Assembly (NCBI GenBank): GCA_964636405.1
Contig: CAZWSI010000029.1
Span: 1-20,319 of the forward strand
DNA from: CAZKGE01 sp964636405
Lineage (GTDB): Bacteria; Bacillota; Clostridia; Christensenellales; CAG-138
Direction of reading: 5' to 3'
Length of the DNA stretch: 20,319 nucleotides
The notes beneath the pieces were generated by a model, which worked only from the letters and a program-made list of their open reading frames with translations, searched no databases and had not been told where the DNA came from. Shown piece after piece: positions 6,730 to 14,178 of the stretch. Positions within the stretch are counted from its first letter, which is position 1; every line of letters starts with the position of its first letter. Both the position numbers and the translations under genes were made by a program.

Positions 6730-8109
6730 TTGAAGTATAGAATGCGAATTTTTGCAGCCGTTTTCCTATTTGTAGCGCTTTTGTTTCCCTCTATTCCAAT
6801 CAGCGCGCGCGCGGAAACCGATTTACAATACGCCGTCGGCGCGGATGCCCTTGCGGAATCGCCTGTGCGCAAAACGGCGCGTTTTGCCGCGATGGAGCTG
6901 AGCACGGGAATGCTGCTCGATTCCTTTGATGCCAACGAACGCTTCTCCCCCACCGGTGGCCTGCATACCTTGATGACGGCTTATATTGCCGCTACGGAGC
7001 TTTCTCTTGAGCAAACGCTGACCGACAATACAGGCTTCTCCTCTCTGCCCGATTCGGTTCCTATATCCGGCCTCGAAAAGGGCGATACGGCCAAGGTTTC
7101 CGATTTGATCACAGCGGCCGTGCTTTGCAGCTCGCAGGACGCGGCGCTGATGCTGGCGCACGGCGTATCCGAGGATGAAACGGCCTTTGTTGCAAAAATG
7201 AACGAATATGCCGCGCAGCTTGGCATGACGAACACCAGCTTTACTCGGATTGCGGGCGCGGCCGATCCCAACGAATATACCACCTGCGCTGATTTGCTGC
7301 GTCTTGCACGCGCGGCGGCGGCGCTCCCGGGCGTGACCGAGCTCGTATCTGCCTACGAAATTGAGCCCAATACGACCGGCAACCATCTGCCGAAAAAACT
7401 CACCGCGAGCCTGCGCCTGCTGCACAGCGGGAGTTCCAAATATGACGCGCGCATCAAATCGCTCTTTGGCGGCTCGTATCCCAAGGCCAGCGGCGGCTAC
7501 GCGGCCGTTGCGCTCATGGAGATCAACGGCATGCAGGTGATGGCCGTAATCGGCACCACGGAGGAGCGGGACGACGCGTTCTCCCCCATCGCCGGCATGC
7601 TCGACTATTGGGAGTATGGCTTTGCATCCGTCGACTGTACGGCCACCGTTTCGCAACTCCTCGGCTCTGTAAAGGAGGGCGGCATGGCGCTTGCGGGCGA
7701 CATGCAGGATGTGCGCGTGACCGTGATCAAAAAGCAGGAGGCCGTGATCAATCCGCTTGATTTTTCCTACACGCTGGGAGAACCGGTCGGGGAAGCGGCT
7801 GTTGGCGAGGTTTACGCCAACGCCGCCGTCACGCTGGACGGAATCGAGCTTGCCTCCGTTCCCATGCGCATTACCGCCATGGAGAATCCGCCCGCGGCGC
7901 AGGAGACAGGCGCCGGCGCCGGCACGACCCCCCTGGCCCCCACGCCCACGGCAAAGCCTGTTCCCGTTGAGCATTTCGGCCCGGAGGACGAGGTGTATCA
8001 GTCCTCCATGCAGGAGCGCTTCGGCTGGGTGCTGTGGGTGGCTCTCGCGGTGCTTGGAAGCGCGGGCGTGATCGCCATCGTCTCAAGCCTTACGAAGTGG
8101 CGCCGTTGA
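6730..8109 (+). CDS. Catalytically degenerate D-Ala-D-Ala carboxypeptidase-like (S11) protein
   Basis: This is a 459-residue secreted protein. I chose TTG 6730 because GGGAG lies nine bases upstream and a signal peptide follows at once (MKYRMRIFAAVFLFVALLFP, cleavage near ARA-E). Residues about 45-290 follow the penicillin-binding S11 fold, with LMTAYIA, DLITAAVL, NEYAAQLGMTNT and a TTCADLLRLA segment in the family order. The three active-site motifs are gone: S-x-x-K reads G-L-H-T (77-80), S-x-N reads S-S-Q (134-136), and K-T-G reads K-A-S (252-254). A beta-rich C-terminal region, a Pro/Thr/Ala linker and a C-terminal membrane helix (about 433-452) ending in KWRR follow. It should sit on the outer face of the membrane and be unable to cleave peptidoglycan or bind penicillin covalently. 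The Wzz/kinase/phosphatase genes start 79 bases downstream. Confidence 0.8.
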   Translation: MKYRMRIFAAVFLFVALLFPSIPISARAETDLQYAVGADALAESPVRKTARFAAMELSTGMLLDSFDANERFSPTGGLHTLMTAYIAATELSLEQTLTDNTGFSSLPDSVPISGLEKGDTAKVSDLITAAVLCSSQDAALMLAHGVSEDETAFVAKMNEYAAQLGMTNTSFTRIAGAADPNEYTTCADLLRLARAAAALPGVTELVSAYEIEPNTTGNHLPKKLTASLRLLHSGSSKYDARIKSLFGGSYPKASGGYAAVALMEINGMQVMAVIGTTEERDDAFSPIAGMLDYWEYGFASVDCTATVSQLLGSVKEGGMALAGDMQDVRVTVIKKQEAVINPLDFSYTLGEPVGEAAVGEVYANAAVTLDGIELASVPMRITAMENPPAAQETGAGAGTTPLAPTPTAKPVPVEHFGPEDEVYQSSMQERFGWVLWVALAVLGSAGVIAIVSSLTKWRR

Positions 8110-8188
8110 CGGCGGTTGAGAATAATTTGGGGATTTTGCCTGATAAAAAGCGGGACACCGAACGATTGCAAGCAGGGAGACGGATTTT

Positions 8189-8875
8189 GTGGAAAATGAA
8201 CTGACGATTAAAGACATATTCAAGATTATTGGAAAGAATTACATCGGCATCGTGGTGTTTACGGCGGTGGTTGTGATTGCGACTTCCCTGATTTCCTACC
8301 TTGTGCTGGACCCCACCTTTACCGCCTCCACCTCGCTGTATGTGCTCAATCAGCAGAATTCCGAAACGGTAACGAGCTCCGACCTTTCGGCCAGCACCCA
8401 GCTTGTCAACGACTATCGCGAGCTTGTGTTGAGCAAGCGCGTGAAGGACGCGACCGCGCGTGCGCTGAATTTGCCGGACCTAAGCGGTTACGATATCTCG
8501 GTGTCCGCCGTATCCAATACGCGTTTTATCCGCATTTCCGTGACCGGCACGGAGGGCTACATGGCAGCCAATATCGCAAACGAGCTGGCCGCGCAGTTTG
8601 CCCTGGTTGTGGTGGAGATCATGCGCGTGGACAACGTGTCCATCGTAGACCCCGCCGTCGTTCCGCAAAAGCCCTCTGGCCCGCAGACGCTGCGCAACAT
8701 CGCTATCGCGGGCGTTGCCGGGCTGGCGCTCTCCATCGGCTTTGCGCTGGCCAAGGAAATGCTCGACACCACGATCCGCACGCCGGAGGATGTGGAGGCG
8801 ATTCTGGGTCTGCCCACGCTTGCGCAGGTTCCGCAGGTTGAATCTAAATTGGCAAAGGGGGCGCTTCACTCATGA
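8189..8875 (+). CDS. cpsC: Wzz/CapA-type chain-length and kinase adaptor protein
   Basis: This 228-residue polysaccharide co-polymerase of the Firmicutes CpsC/CapA/YwqC type controls polymer length and activates a separate tyrosine kinase. There are two membrane helices (about residues 18-40, YIGIVVFTAVVVIATSLISY, and about 172-190), with an extracellular domain between them. The segment VVPQKPSGP before helix 2 is the proline-rich signature of the Wzz family. The cytoplasmic tail (RTPEDVEAILGLPTLAQVP) is the part that stimulates the kinase. The start is GTG 8189, nine bases after AGGGAG. Its last four bases overlap the kinase start (ATGA), which indicates translational coupling. Confidence 0.88.
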   Translation: MENELTIKDIFKIIGKNYIGIVVFTAVVVIATSLISYLVLDPTFTASTSLYVLNQQNSETVTSSDLSASTQLVNDYRELVLSKRVKDATARALNLPDLSGYDISVSAVSNTRFIRISVTGTEGYMAANIANELAAQFALVVVEIMRVDNVSIVDPAVVPQKPSGPQTLRNIAIAGVAGLALSIGFALAKEMLDTTIRTPEDVEAILGLPTLAQVPQVESKLAKGALHS

Positions 8876-9552
8876 GCCTGATTTCACAAATCTATTCGGG
8901 AAGCCCCTATTTACAGGAGGCCATTAAGACGCTGCGCACGAACATCAGCTTCGCGAGCATTGACGACCCGGTCAAGACCATTATGGTCACCTCAACCAAG
9001 CCCTCCGAGGGCAAAAGCACCATCGCCTCCGCGCTCTGCGTTTCTCTGGCGGAGGCCGGGAGCGCCACCTTGCTTGTGGAAAACGATCTGCGCAGGCCAC
9101 GGCTTGCCAATTATTTCAAGATCCGCTGCAAGCAAGGCCTTTCCGACGTTCTGATGGGCACGGCCACCCTCAACGACGCGATTGTGCGCACGGAGTTCCC
9201 CAATCTGTTCTTCCTCGACGTGGGCCGCAAGATCGCAAATCCCGTCGATACGCTGGCGACCAAGCGCTACAAGGCCATTGTGGAGGCCATGCAAAGCTCC
9301 TTCCGCTATGTCGTGATCGATACCCCGCCGCTCGCGGCCTTTGTAGATGCGGCGATTATATCCACGCTGGTGGATAAAACCATTTATGTCATCCGCGCAG
9401 GACGTGTGGACAAAAAAGAAGTCGTGGAGGCCGTGGATCAGCTTCGCAAGGCCAACGCCGATATTCTGGGCGTCGTGCTCAACGGAACGGCCCGCAGCTC
9501 CTCGCACTACGACTATTATACCTATTACGACAAGGGCAAAACCAGGGACTAA
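8872..9552 (+). CDS. cpsD: CpsD/CapB-type bacterial tyrosine kinase
   Basis: This 226-residue BY-kinase is a P-loop ATPase that autophosphorylates a C-terminal tyrosine cluster. Seen are Walker A STKPSEGKST (41-50), the A' region LLVENDLRRP (67-76), Walker B YVVIDTPP (146-153), and a tail with five tyrosines in seven residues (YDYYTYY) before KGKTRD. The A' motif of the family normally has an aspartate (D-x-D); here the first position is glutamate (V-E-N-D). The N-terminal YLQEAIKTLRTNISF helix resembles the E-x-x-R-x-x-R interface used for ring formation, in a shortened form. It is coupled by overlap to cpsC and followed 14 bases later by the cognate phosphatase. Confidence 0.9.
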   Translation: MSLISQIYSGSPYLQEAIKTLRTNISFASIDDPVKTIMVTSTKPSEGKSTIASALCVSLAEAGSATLLVENDLRRPRLANYFKIRCKQGLSDVLMGTATLNDAIVRTEFPNLFFLDVGRKIANPVDTLATKRYKAIVEAMQSSFRYVVIDTPPLAAFVDAAIISTLVDKTIYVIRAGRVDKKEVVEAVDQLRKANADILGVVLNGTARSSSHYDYYTYYDKGKTRD

Positions 9553-9566
9553 AGAGGCGATTTGGT

Positions 9567-10241
9567 ATGGTCGATTTGCATTGTCATATTCTTCCCGGCG
9601 TGGACGACGGTTCGCAAAGCTTGACGGAATCTGTCGCCATGCTGGACGCGGCAAGACAAATGGGAATTACACACATCGTCTGCACGCCGCATGTGTACCG
9701 CTTCGCGTTTGACCGCGCCAAGGTGGAGGCAGCGTTTGCCTCCCTGTTAGAGCCGGCCGCTGAGCGCGGCGTCACGCTTACGCAGGGCTTTGAATGCAAC
9801 TTGAAGGCCACGACGGGCGTGGAGGAGGCCGAGCTGCTCTCTCTCTGCACGGAGGGAACCAAGCAGCTCCTTTTTGAGTTCCCGCCGGACTGCTGGCCCG
9901 GCAACTGGGAGCGCATATTATACCGCATACAATGCGAGGATATTCAAATCATCGTTGCCCACCCGGAGCGCTATAAGCCCATTCAGTGCGATTTTCAAAT
10001 CGCGCGCACACTGGTGGAAATGGATTGCCGTTTGCAGGTTTCCCCTGCGCGGTTGGCCGGCGGCCTGTTCAGCCCAACAGCCAAGCTCATTAAGCGCTTG
10101 CAGCAGGCCGATATGGTTTCTTTCTATGGCTCCGACGCGCATTCGCCCGAGGATTATGCCGCCTTTGCCAAAGCCATTGCCAAGCTGGAAAAGCACGGCG
10201 GAAGCGGCTTGCTGCCGGATACGCTCCCGGATTTCTCTTAA
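9567..10241 (+). CDS. cpsB: PHP-type tyrosine phosphatase (CpsB/YwqE family)
   Basis: This 224-residue manganese-dependent phosphatase of the PHP superfamily removes phosphate from the tyrosine kinase encoded just upstream. Metal-binding motifs appear in order: DLHCHILPGVDDG (3-15), CTPH, GFE, LLFEFP, AHPERY and the C-terminal SDAH. The length is slightly shorter than the typical 240-250 residues. The start at 9567 is preceded by AGAGG at eight bases. It is the last gene of this unit, and a terminator follows within 20 bases, so the locus carries no glycosyltransferase, flippase or polymerase genes. Confidence 0.92.
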   Translation: MVDLHCHILPGVDDGSQSLTESVAMLDAARQMGITHIVCTPHVYRFAFDRAKVEAAFASLLEPAAERGVTLTQGFECNLKATTGVEEAELLSLCTEGTKQLLFEFPPDCWPGNWERILYRIQCEDIQIIVAHPERYKPIQCDFQIARTLVEMDCRLQVSPARLAGGLFSPTAKLIKRLQQADMVSFYGSDAHSPEDYAAFAKAIAKLEKHGGSGLLPDTLPDFS

Positions 10242-10259
10242 CAACCTTTTTTATTAAAG

Positions 10260-10298
10260 AATCGGACAGGCGGCGATGCGCTTCCTGTCCGATTTGTT
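10260..10298 (+). terminator. Terminator of the Wzz/kinase/phosphatase operon
   Basis: AATCGGACAGG (10260-10270) pairs perfectly with CCTGTCCGATT (10284-10294) around a 13-base loop, followed by TGTT. Confidence 0.75.
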
Positions 10299-10364
10299 AT
10301 GCGTTTTGCGGCTATCGCTCCTTCCCAAACCTACGAAGCCGGTTCCGTCTCACCCGCAAGGAAA

Positions 10365-10396
10365 GGGAGTCATCCGCTCCCTCGCGAATGACTCCC
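10365..10396. terminator. Second hairpin between convergent operons
   Basis: GGGAGTCAT (10365-10373) pairs perfectly with ATGACTCCC (10388-10396). GGTTGTTTTG follows on the plus strand and CCCTTTCCTTG on the minus strand, so it may act for the minus-strand gene that ends at 10479. The stretch 10299-10478 holds no gene I can support. Confidence 0.5.
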
Positions 10397-10478
10397 TCGG
10401 TTGTTTTGTCTGCTGCTCTTGCTCAACTATTGACATTGAGCCGTTATTTCACCATGAACCGAAATGGGCTGCCGAAGA

Positions 10479-10949
10479 TCATGCGCTGAAAACGAACGTA
10501 AACGCTCTTTCATAGAGGATATCCGGGTTTGCCCAATCGTCCGAGCCGTTGATGAACATAGTCGACGTGCATTCCGTCGGTTCATCGGCCCAAATGATCA
10601 GCTGCAGTCCCTTTTCTTCAATGAATGCAAAATTCAGCTCAAAAAAGATTCCCGCTTTCTCAAAGTCTCCATTCCAGCCAACCATGCCCTCAACATTCTC
10701 TGTCGTAAAGAACAGCTTAATCGCGTTGTCCTTCCCGATCTTCCCTTCAATTCTATCGGGCGCGAGCGTTCCATCCTCGTAGGATGCAATAAAACATGGC
10801 GCGGTAGGATCGATTGTTGGCACGGGCGCTTCCGTAGGCGCTTGGGTAGGCGCGGCAGTGGGCGCGGGCGCTTCCGTAGCGGCGGGCTGCTGGGCGGCAA
10901 GAACGAGAACCAGGGCAAGCGTGAGTACCAGTGCAAGTATTCTCTTCAT
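10479..10949 (-). CDS. Small secreted protein with Pro/Thr/Ala-rich linker
   Basis: I do not recognise this 156-residue protein. It starts at ATG 10949 after GGGAGG with a 19-residue hydrophobic signal (MKRILALVLTLALVLVLAA). Many Clostridia lipoproteins have a lipobox ending in cysteine at this place, but here Q-Q follows, so cleavage by signal peptidase I is expected rather than lipidation. A linker of alternating PTEAP/PTAAP units runs to about residue 50. A folded domain of about 105 residues follows, with alternating charged and aromatic positions (for example GMVGWNGDFEKAGIFFELNF) and two cysteines, which suggests a beta-rich extracellular domain. It has its own promoter and stands alone. 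Confidence 0.65.
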   Translation of the reverse strand: MKRILALVLTLALVLVLAAQQPAATEAPAPTAAPTQAPTEAPVPTIDPTAPCFIASYEDGTLAPDRIEGKIGKDNAIKLFFTTENVEGMVGWNGDFEKAGIFFELNFAFIEEKGLQLIIWADEPTECTSTMFINGSDDWANPDILYERAFTFVFSA

Positions 10950-10984
10950 TTCTTTTCCTCCCAATATAACATGCTCTCGATGAT

Positions 10985-11013
10985 AATATACTTTGTTTTC
11001 CAAATAATTGCAA
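10985..11013 (-). promoter_or_regulatory. Sigma-A promoter of the small secreted protein
   Basis: On the minus strand TTGCAA (11013-11008), 17 bases and TATATT (10990-10985) lie about 35 bases before the start. Confidence 0.65.
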
Positions 11014-11240
11014 CGTTGAGAATCTGGCAAGCAGGGCAAGGTTTTTCGCGCCCTTGCTCTTGCTTGTTGACAGGCATGCCCCAAACCGTGTCAAAGCACA
11101 AGCCGCATCTCTGTTCGCTCGGAAAGGATATCTCGCGCAAATTCATATGCGCTTTGGCAATGCATGCTGTACGCGCCCACACAATGAGACGGGCCGGCAA
11201 GGAAGCGCGCCCCGTCTGCGCAATGAACTCCCGATTGCGC

Positions 11241-11272
11241 AAAAAAGCGGGCGCACAGTCATGCACCCGCTT
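11241..11272 (-). terminator. Intrinsic terminator of trpS
   Basis: On the minus strand AAGCGGGTGCA pairs with TGCGCCCGCTT (11 pairs with one G-T) and ends in TTTTTT. It lies about 30 bases beyond the trpS stop and would end the whole leftward trmK-to-trpS unit. Confidence 0.85.
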
Positions 11273-11300
11273 AAGGGGGCTCGTCTTGCCCTCCGCGTCT

Positions 11301-12302
11301 TTACTTAACAGGATCAAGCCCGAGCTTGTGATACACCTTGCGCAACGTTTTCTGCGCCGCGTGCTGCGCCTTGTCCGCGCCCTGGGTGATGGTTTGCGCA
11401 AGATACGCCTTGTCGGCAAGCAGGCGCTTATAAGCCGTCTGAATGGGCGTAAGCGTCTCCACAACGACGCTGGCCGCCGCCTCCTTCAGCGCGCCGTAGC
11501 CCTGCCCGGCAAATTCCTTTGCGGCGGCCTCGACGGTGGATTTTTTGCAAGCGGAATAGATGGTAAGCAGGTTGTAAACGCCCGCGCATGCCGGGTCGGG
11601 CGTGATTTCGCCGTTGCAGTCCGTCACGGCGCGGCGGAGCTTGCGCACAATGGCGTCCGGCTCGTCGAGAATGCCGATCATGGCGTTCGGGTTCGGATCG
11701 GACTTGCTCATTTTCTTTTCCGGCTCGGCAAGGCTCATGATACGCGCGCCGACCGTGGGAATATACGGCTCCGGCACCGCAAAGGTTTCGCCATAGGCGT
11801 TGTTGAAGCGGATGGCAATATCGCGCGTGAGCTCCACGTGCTGCTTTTGATCCGCCCCGACCGGCACCAGCTGCGCTTGATACAGAAGAATATCCGCCGC
11901 CATGAGCACGGGATAGGTGAACAGTCCCGCGTTGATGTTGTCCGCGTGGCGCGCGCTCTTTTCCTTGAACTGCGTCATGCGCGACAATTCGCCGATATAG
12001 GTATTGCAGCTAAGCGCCCAGGTAAGCTGCGTGTGCGCCGACACGCCGGACTGTACAAACAGCGTTGCGCGCGCCGGATCCAGCCCGCAGGCCAGAAACA
12101 GCGCGTACATCTCAAGGCTCCGGCGGCGCAGCTCGCCCGCATCCTGCCGAACCGTGATGGCGTGCATGTCCACCACGCAGTAATAGCAGTCAAATTCGTC
12201 CTGCATGGCCGGCCAGTGCTGCATGGCTCCCAGATAATTGCCGAGCGTCGGCACCGCAGTGGGCTGTATGCCCGAAAATACGATTTTTCTTTGCTGCTCC
12301 AT
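11301..12302 (-). CDS. trpS: Tryptophanyl-tRNA synthetase
   Basis: This 333-residue class I aminoacyl-tRNA synthetase charges tRNA-Trp with tryptophan using ATP. The HIGH-like element is PTLGNYLG (18-24 region) after FSGIQPTAVP. The KMSKS loop is intact (197-201, in EKKMSKSDPN). GADQKQHVELTRDIA and FTYPVLMAADILLY are typical of the bacterial TrpRS core. The length matches the short bacterial form (about 330). I chose ATG 12302 because GGAGG stands eight bases upstream; an upstream in-frame ATG at 12335 would fall inside the RNase P RNA. The gene begins 25 bases after the mapped 3' end of rnpB, so it may be transcribed with it. Confidence 0.96.
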   Translation of the reverse strand: MEQQRKIVFSGIQPTAVPTLGNYLGAMQHWPAMQDEFDCYYCVVDMHAITVRQDAGELRRRSLEMYALFLACGLDPARATLFVQSGVSAHTQLTWALSCNTYIGELSRMTQFKEKSARHADNINAGLFTYPVLMAADILLYQAQLVPVGADQKQHVELTRDIAIRFNNAYGETFAVPEPYIPTVGARIMSLAEPEKKMSKSDPNPNAMIGILDEPDAIVRKLRRAVTDCNGEITPDPACAGVYNLLTIYSACKKSTVEAAAKEFAGQGYGALKEAAASVVVETLTPIQTAYKRLLADKAYLAQTITQGADKAQHAAQKTLRKVYHKLGLDPVK

Positions 12303-12327
12303 CACGTTCACCTCCAAAAAAGAATTT

Positions 12328-12664
12328 GTGAGCAAGGGATAAGCCGAGTTCTGTCGAGTGCGGCCATCTATCTAGGCCGGACGTTGCCGACCGGCTCCAG
12401 CGATTCCCGAGAGCGTAGCGGGCCGCTATTGAATGCTCCCATACCAATCTTGCACCAGGTGGGGTTTACAGCGCGGACAAGTCGCCAGGCCGCGGGTGAG
12501 CTCTTACCTCGCCTTTCCATCCTTACCCCCAAAGGGGGCGGTTTCTTTCTGTTGCACTTTCCCTGGAGTCGCCTCCGCCGGGTGTTACCCGGCACCCTGC
12601 CCTGCGGTGCTCGGACTTTCCTCCCCGCGCCTTGCAGCGCGCGGCGGCCGCCTGCCTTGCTCAC
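12328..12664 (-). ncRNA. rnpB: RNase P RNA, bacterial type A
   Basis: This is the RNA subunit of RNase P, which matures the 5' end of tRNAs. The ends are set by the terminal P1 helix: GTGAGCAAGG (12664-12655) pairs perfectly with CCTTGCTCAC (12337-12328). Conserved blocks in order on the minus strand are GAGGAAAGTCC (12623 leftwards), GGTGCCGGGTAACACCCGG (the P10/P11 region), AAGTGCAACAGAAAG, GGCGAGGTAAGAGCTCACC, GTAAACCCC, and AGAACTCGGCTTATCC near the 3' end, which forms P4 with the first block. At about 337 bases it fits type A. No dedicated promoter is obvious; the 5' end is three bases from the stop of the zinc-ribbon gene, and a TTTTTT run lies just after the 3' end (12320-12315). Confidence 0.97.
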
Positions 12665-12667
12665 AAA

Positions 12668-13387
12668 CTAATCAGCGGAATACAGAATCCTTCCGCAATT
12701 CTCACACTCTACCACCGCGTCCGGCGCGGCGATGCGCTTTTGCACGACCATGGGCAGCGACATATTGCAGCCGCCGCATTTGCTGTTGACGACCTTTGCC
12801 ACAGGGGTCGCGTGGTGCTGCTTGACCTTTTCATAGCGCTCGAGCAGCGCGGGATCCACGCGCTTGGCAATGCGTGCAAGCTCGTCGTTGCAGCGGGTAA
12901 TCTCGCCCGAACTATCCTCCAGCTCCTTTTCGCACACGATGCGAAGCTGATCGTACTCCTTCTTCGCCTTGCCCGCCGTCTGGCGCACGGCGCCGTATTC
13001 CTCAAGCGCCTTCTCGGTTTGACCAAGGAGCGTTTTCGCCTCGCGCATAACGCCCGAAATCTCCCGGTTCAGCTTTTCGATATCGCCGCGGAGCTCGGTC
13101 ATTTCCTCGGCCGTGCATTCCTCATCCTGTTCCATGGTTCTCAGCTCGCCGTTTTCCAGCTCCAGCCGACCGGAAAGCTTTGCCACCTGCTCAAGAAGCC
13201 GCTCATACTGCTGCGCACGGCTCTCCAGATCGTCTCCAAGCTGCGTAATGGTCTGCTGCTGCTGCCTGAGGAGCTTGTGGAGCTTGTTCAATTTCTGGCG
13301 CGAAGGGGTCGCGCGGATGGTCGCTTCGAGCTGCGCCTTCCTCTGCTCCGCCTCCTGATACGCCCAAAGCGCGTCAAGCTTGCTCAT
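12668..13387 (-). CDS. Coiled-coil protein with C-terminal C4 zinc ribbon (DUF164)
   Basis: This 239-residue protein has a long heptad-rich coiled coil over residues about 15-190, rich in Glu, Gln, Leu and Arg. It ends in a zinc ribbon with paired cysteines CGGC (204-207) and CENC (228-231). The architecture is the DUF164 / zf-RING_7 family, often found beside Nif3-like genes in bacteria. The molecular role is not settled, and nucleic-acid or ribosome-related binding is possible. The ATG at 13387 has AGGAGGG upstream and follows the Nif3-like stop by 11 bases. The stop codon TAG is only three bases from the RNase P RNA 5' end, so the mRNA must either contain rnpB or be cut there. Confidence 0.85.
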   Translation of the reverse strand: MSKLDALWAYQEAEQRKAQLEATIRATPSRQKLNKLHKLLRQQQQTITQLGDDLESRAQQYERLLEQVAKLSGRLELENGELRTMEQDEECTAEEMTELRGDIEKLNREISGVMREAKTLLGQTEKALEEYGAVRQTAGKAKKEYDQLRIVCEKELEDSSGEITRCNDELARIAKRVDPALLERYEKVKQHHATPVAKVVNSKCGGCNMSLPMVVQKRIAAPDAVVECENCGRILYSAD

Positions 13388-13398
13388 GATTTTCCCTC

Positions 13399-14163
13399 CT
13401 ACGCGCTCAAAAACGGACTCCTGTCCGCGAGCGCTAAATGATATTGTACACCATTTGTGGCGGCCTGTAAACGTTCAATCAGGTTTGGAAGCACAACGGC
13501 CTCGGTTTCATAGTGCCCGGCGACCACGCAGTTTACGCCGAGCGTGCCCGCAGCAAGCGCCGCGCTATGCTTGAGCTCCCCGGTTACAAAGGTATCCGCG
13601 CCAGCCGCCGCCGCTTGCGCAAGCTCGCTTCCGCCGCTGCCGCCCACCACGCACACCTTGCGCACAATGGCTTGCGGATCGCCCGTAAAGCGCACGGGCG
13701 CGTTGAGCGCGCGCGCGACGCGGCGGGAAAAATCAGAGAGGCCCGTCATCCCCCGCAGCGTGCCGACGCGGCCAAGCCCGTCCGGCGGGAGCGGCCCCGC
13801 CTCCGCAAGACCCAGCAGGCCGCAAAGCACATCGTTTACGCCGCCCGTCGCCGCATCCAGATTGGTGTGCGCCACGAAGTGTCCTACGCCGCCGCGCAGC
13901 AGGATGAAGGTCGCCGCCGTATCAGGATCGTCCGGCAAAATGCGCTTTACGCCGGAAAAAAAAGACGGATGATGCGTGAGTACGAGGTCCGCGCCGCGCT
14001 CCACCGCCTCCCGCGCCACGGCGGGCGTGCAGTCCAGCGCGACAAGCACCTGGCATATATCCGTCCTGTCCGTACCCACGAGCAGGCCAACGTTGTCGAA
14101 ATCCGCCGCAAGCGCGCGCGGGGCGATTTCCTCCATCACCGCGAGCCAATCCTTTAATAACAC
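13399..14163 (-). CDS. Nif3-like dinuclear metal centre protein (YqfO family)
   Basis: This 254-residue NIF3 family protein forms hexameric toroids with a two-metal site in each subunit. Metal-ligand motifs are present: THHP (63-66) with a downstream GVKR, AHTNLD (98-103), and C-terminal GHYETE. GELKH is also conserved. It is the short form and lacks the extra PII-like domain (about 100 residues) of Bacillus YqfO. Its enzymatic role is unresolved; GTP cyclohydrolase-I type 2 annotations for it are not well supported. The start is GTG 14163, nine bases after GGGAG; an ATG seven bases earlier is out of frame. It follows trmK by 15 bases, the arrangement usual in Firmicutes. Confidence 0.92.
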   Translation of the reverse strand: MLLKDWLAVMEEIAPRALAADFDNVGLLVGTDRTDICQVLVALDCTPAVAREAVERGADLVLTHHPSFFSGVKRILPDDPDTAATFILLRGGVGHFVAHTNLDAATGGVNDVLCGLLGLAEAGPLPPDGLGRVGTLRGMTGLSDFSRRVARALNAPVRFTGDPQAIVRKVCVVGGSGGSELAQAAAAGADTFVTGELKHSAALAAGTLGVNCVVAGHYETEAVVLPNLIERLQAATNGVQYHLALADRSPFLSA

Positions 14164-14178
14164 GACGCATCGCTCCCT

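Larger units (their letters stand above)
10950..11300 (-). other. Gene-free interval between trpS and the small secreted protein
   Basis: This 351-base stretch contains the promoter of the secreted-protein gene (10985-11013) and the trpS terminator (11241-11272). Between them (11014-11240) I see no gene with a ribosome site. A minus-strand frame is open across this part but has no convincing start. Confidence 0.5.

Noticed and set aside
10946..11240. Minus-strand open frame with CGLC and CPAC pairs, suggestive of a small zinc-binding protein.
   Set aside because: The frame is open by chance across the trpS tail and terminator. It has no start codon with a ribosome site, and it runs through the promoter of the next gene.
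10464..12671. A 735-codon plus-strand open frame across trpS and RNase P RNA.
   Set aside because: It is antisense to trpS and rnpB, rich in Arg/His/Leu as expected from G+C-rich antisense, and has no recognisable domain.
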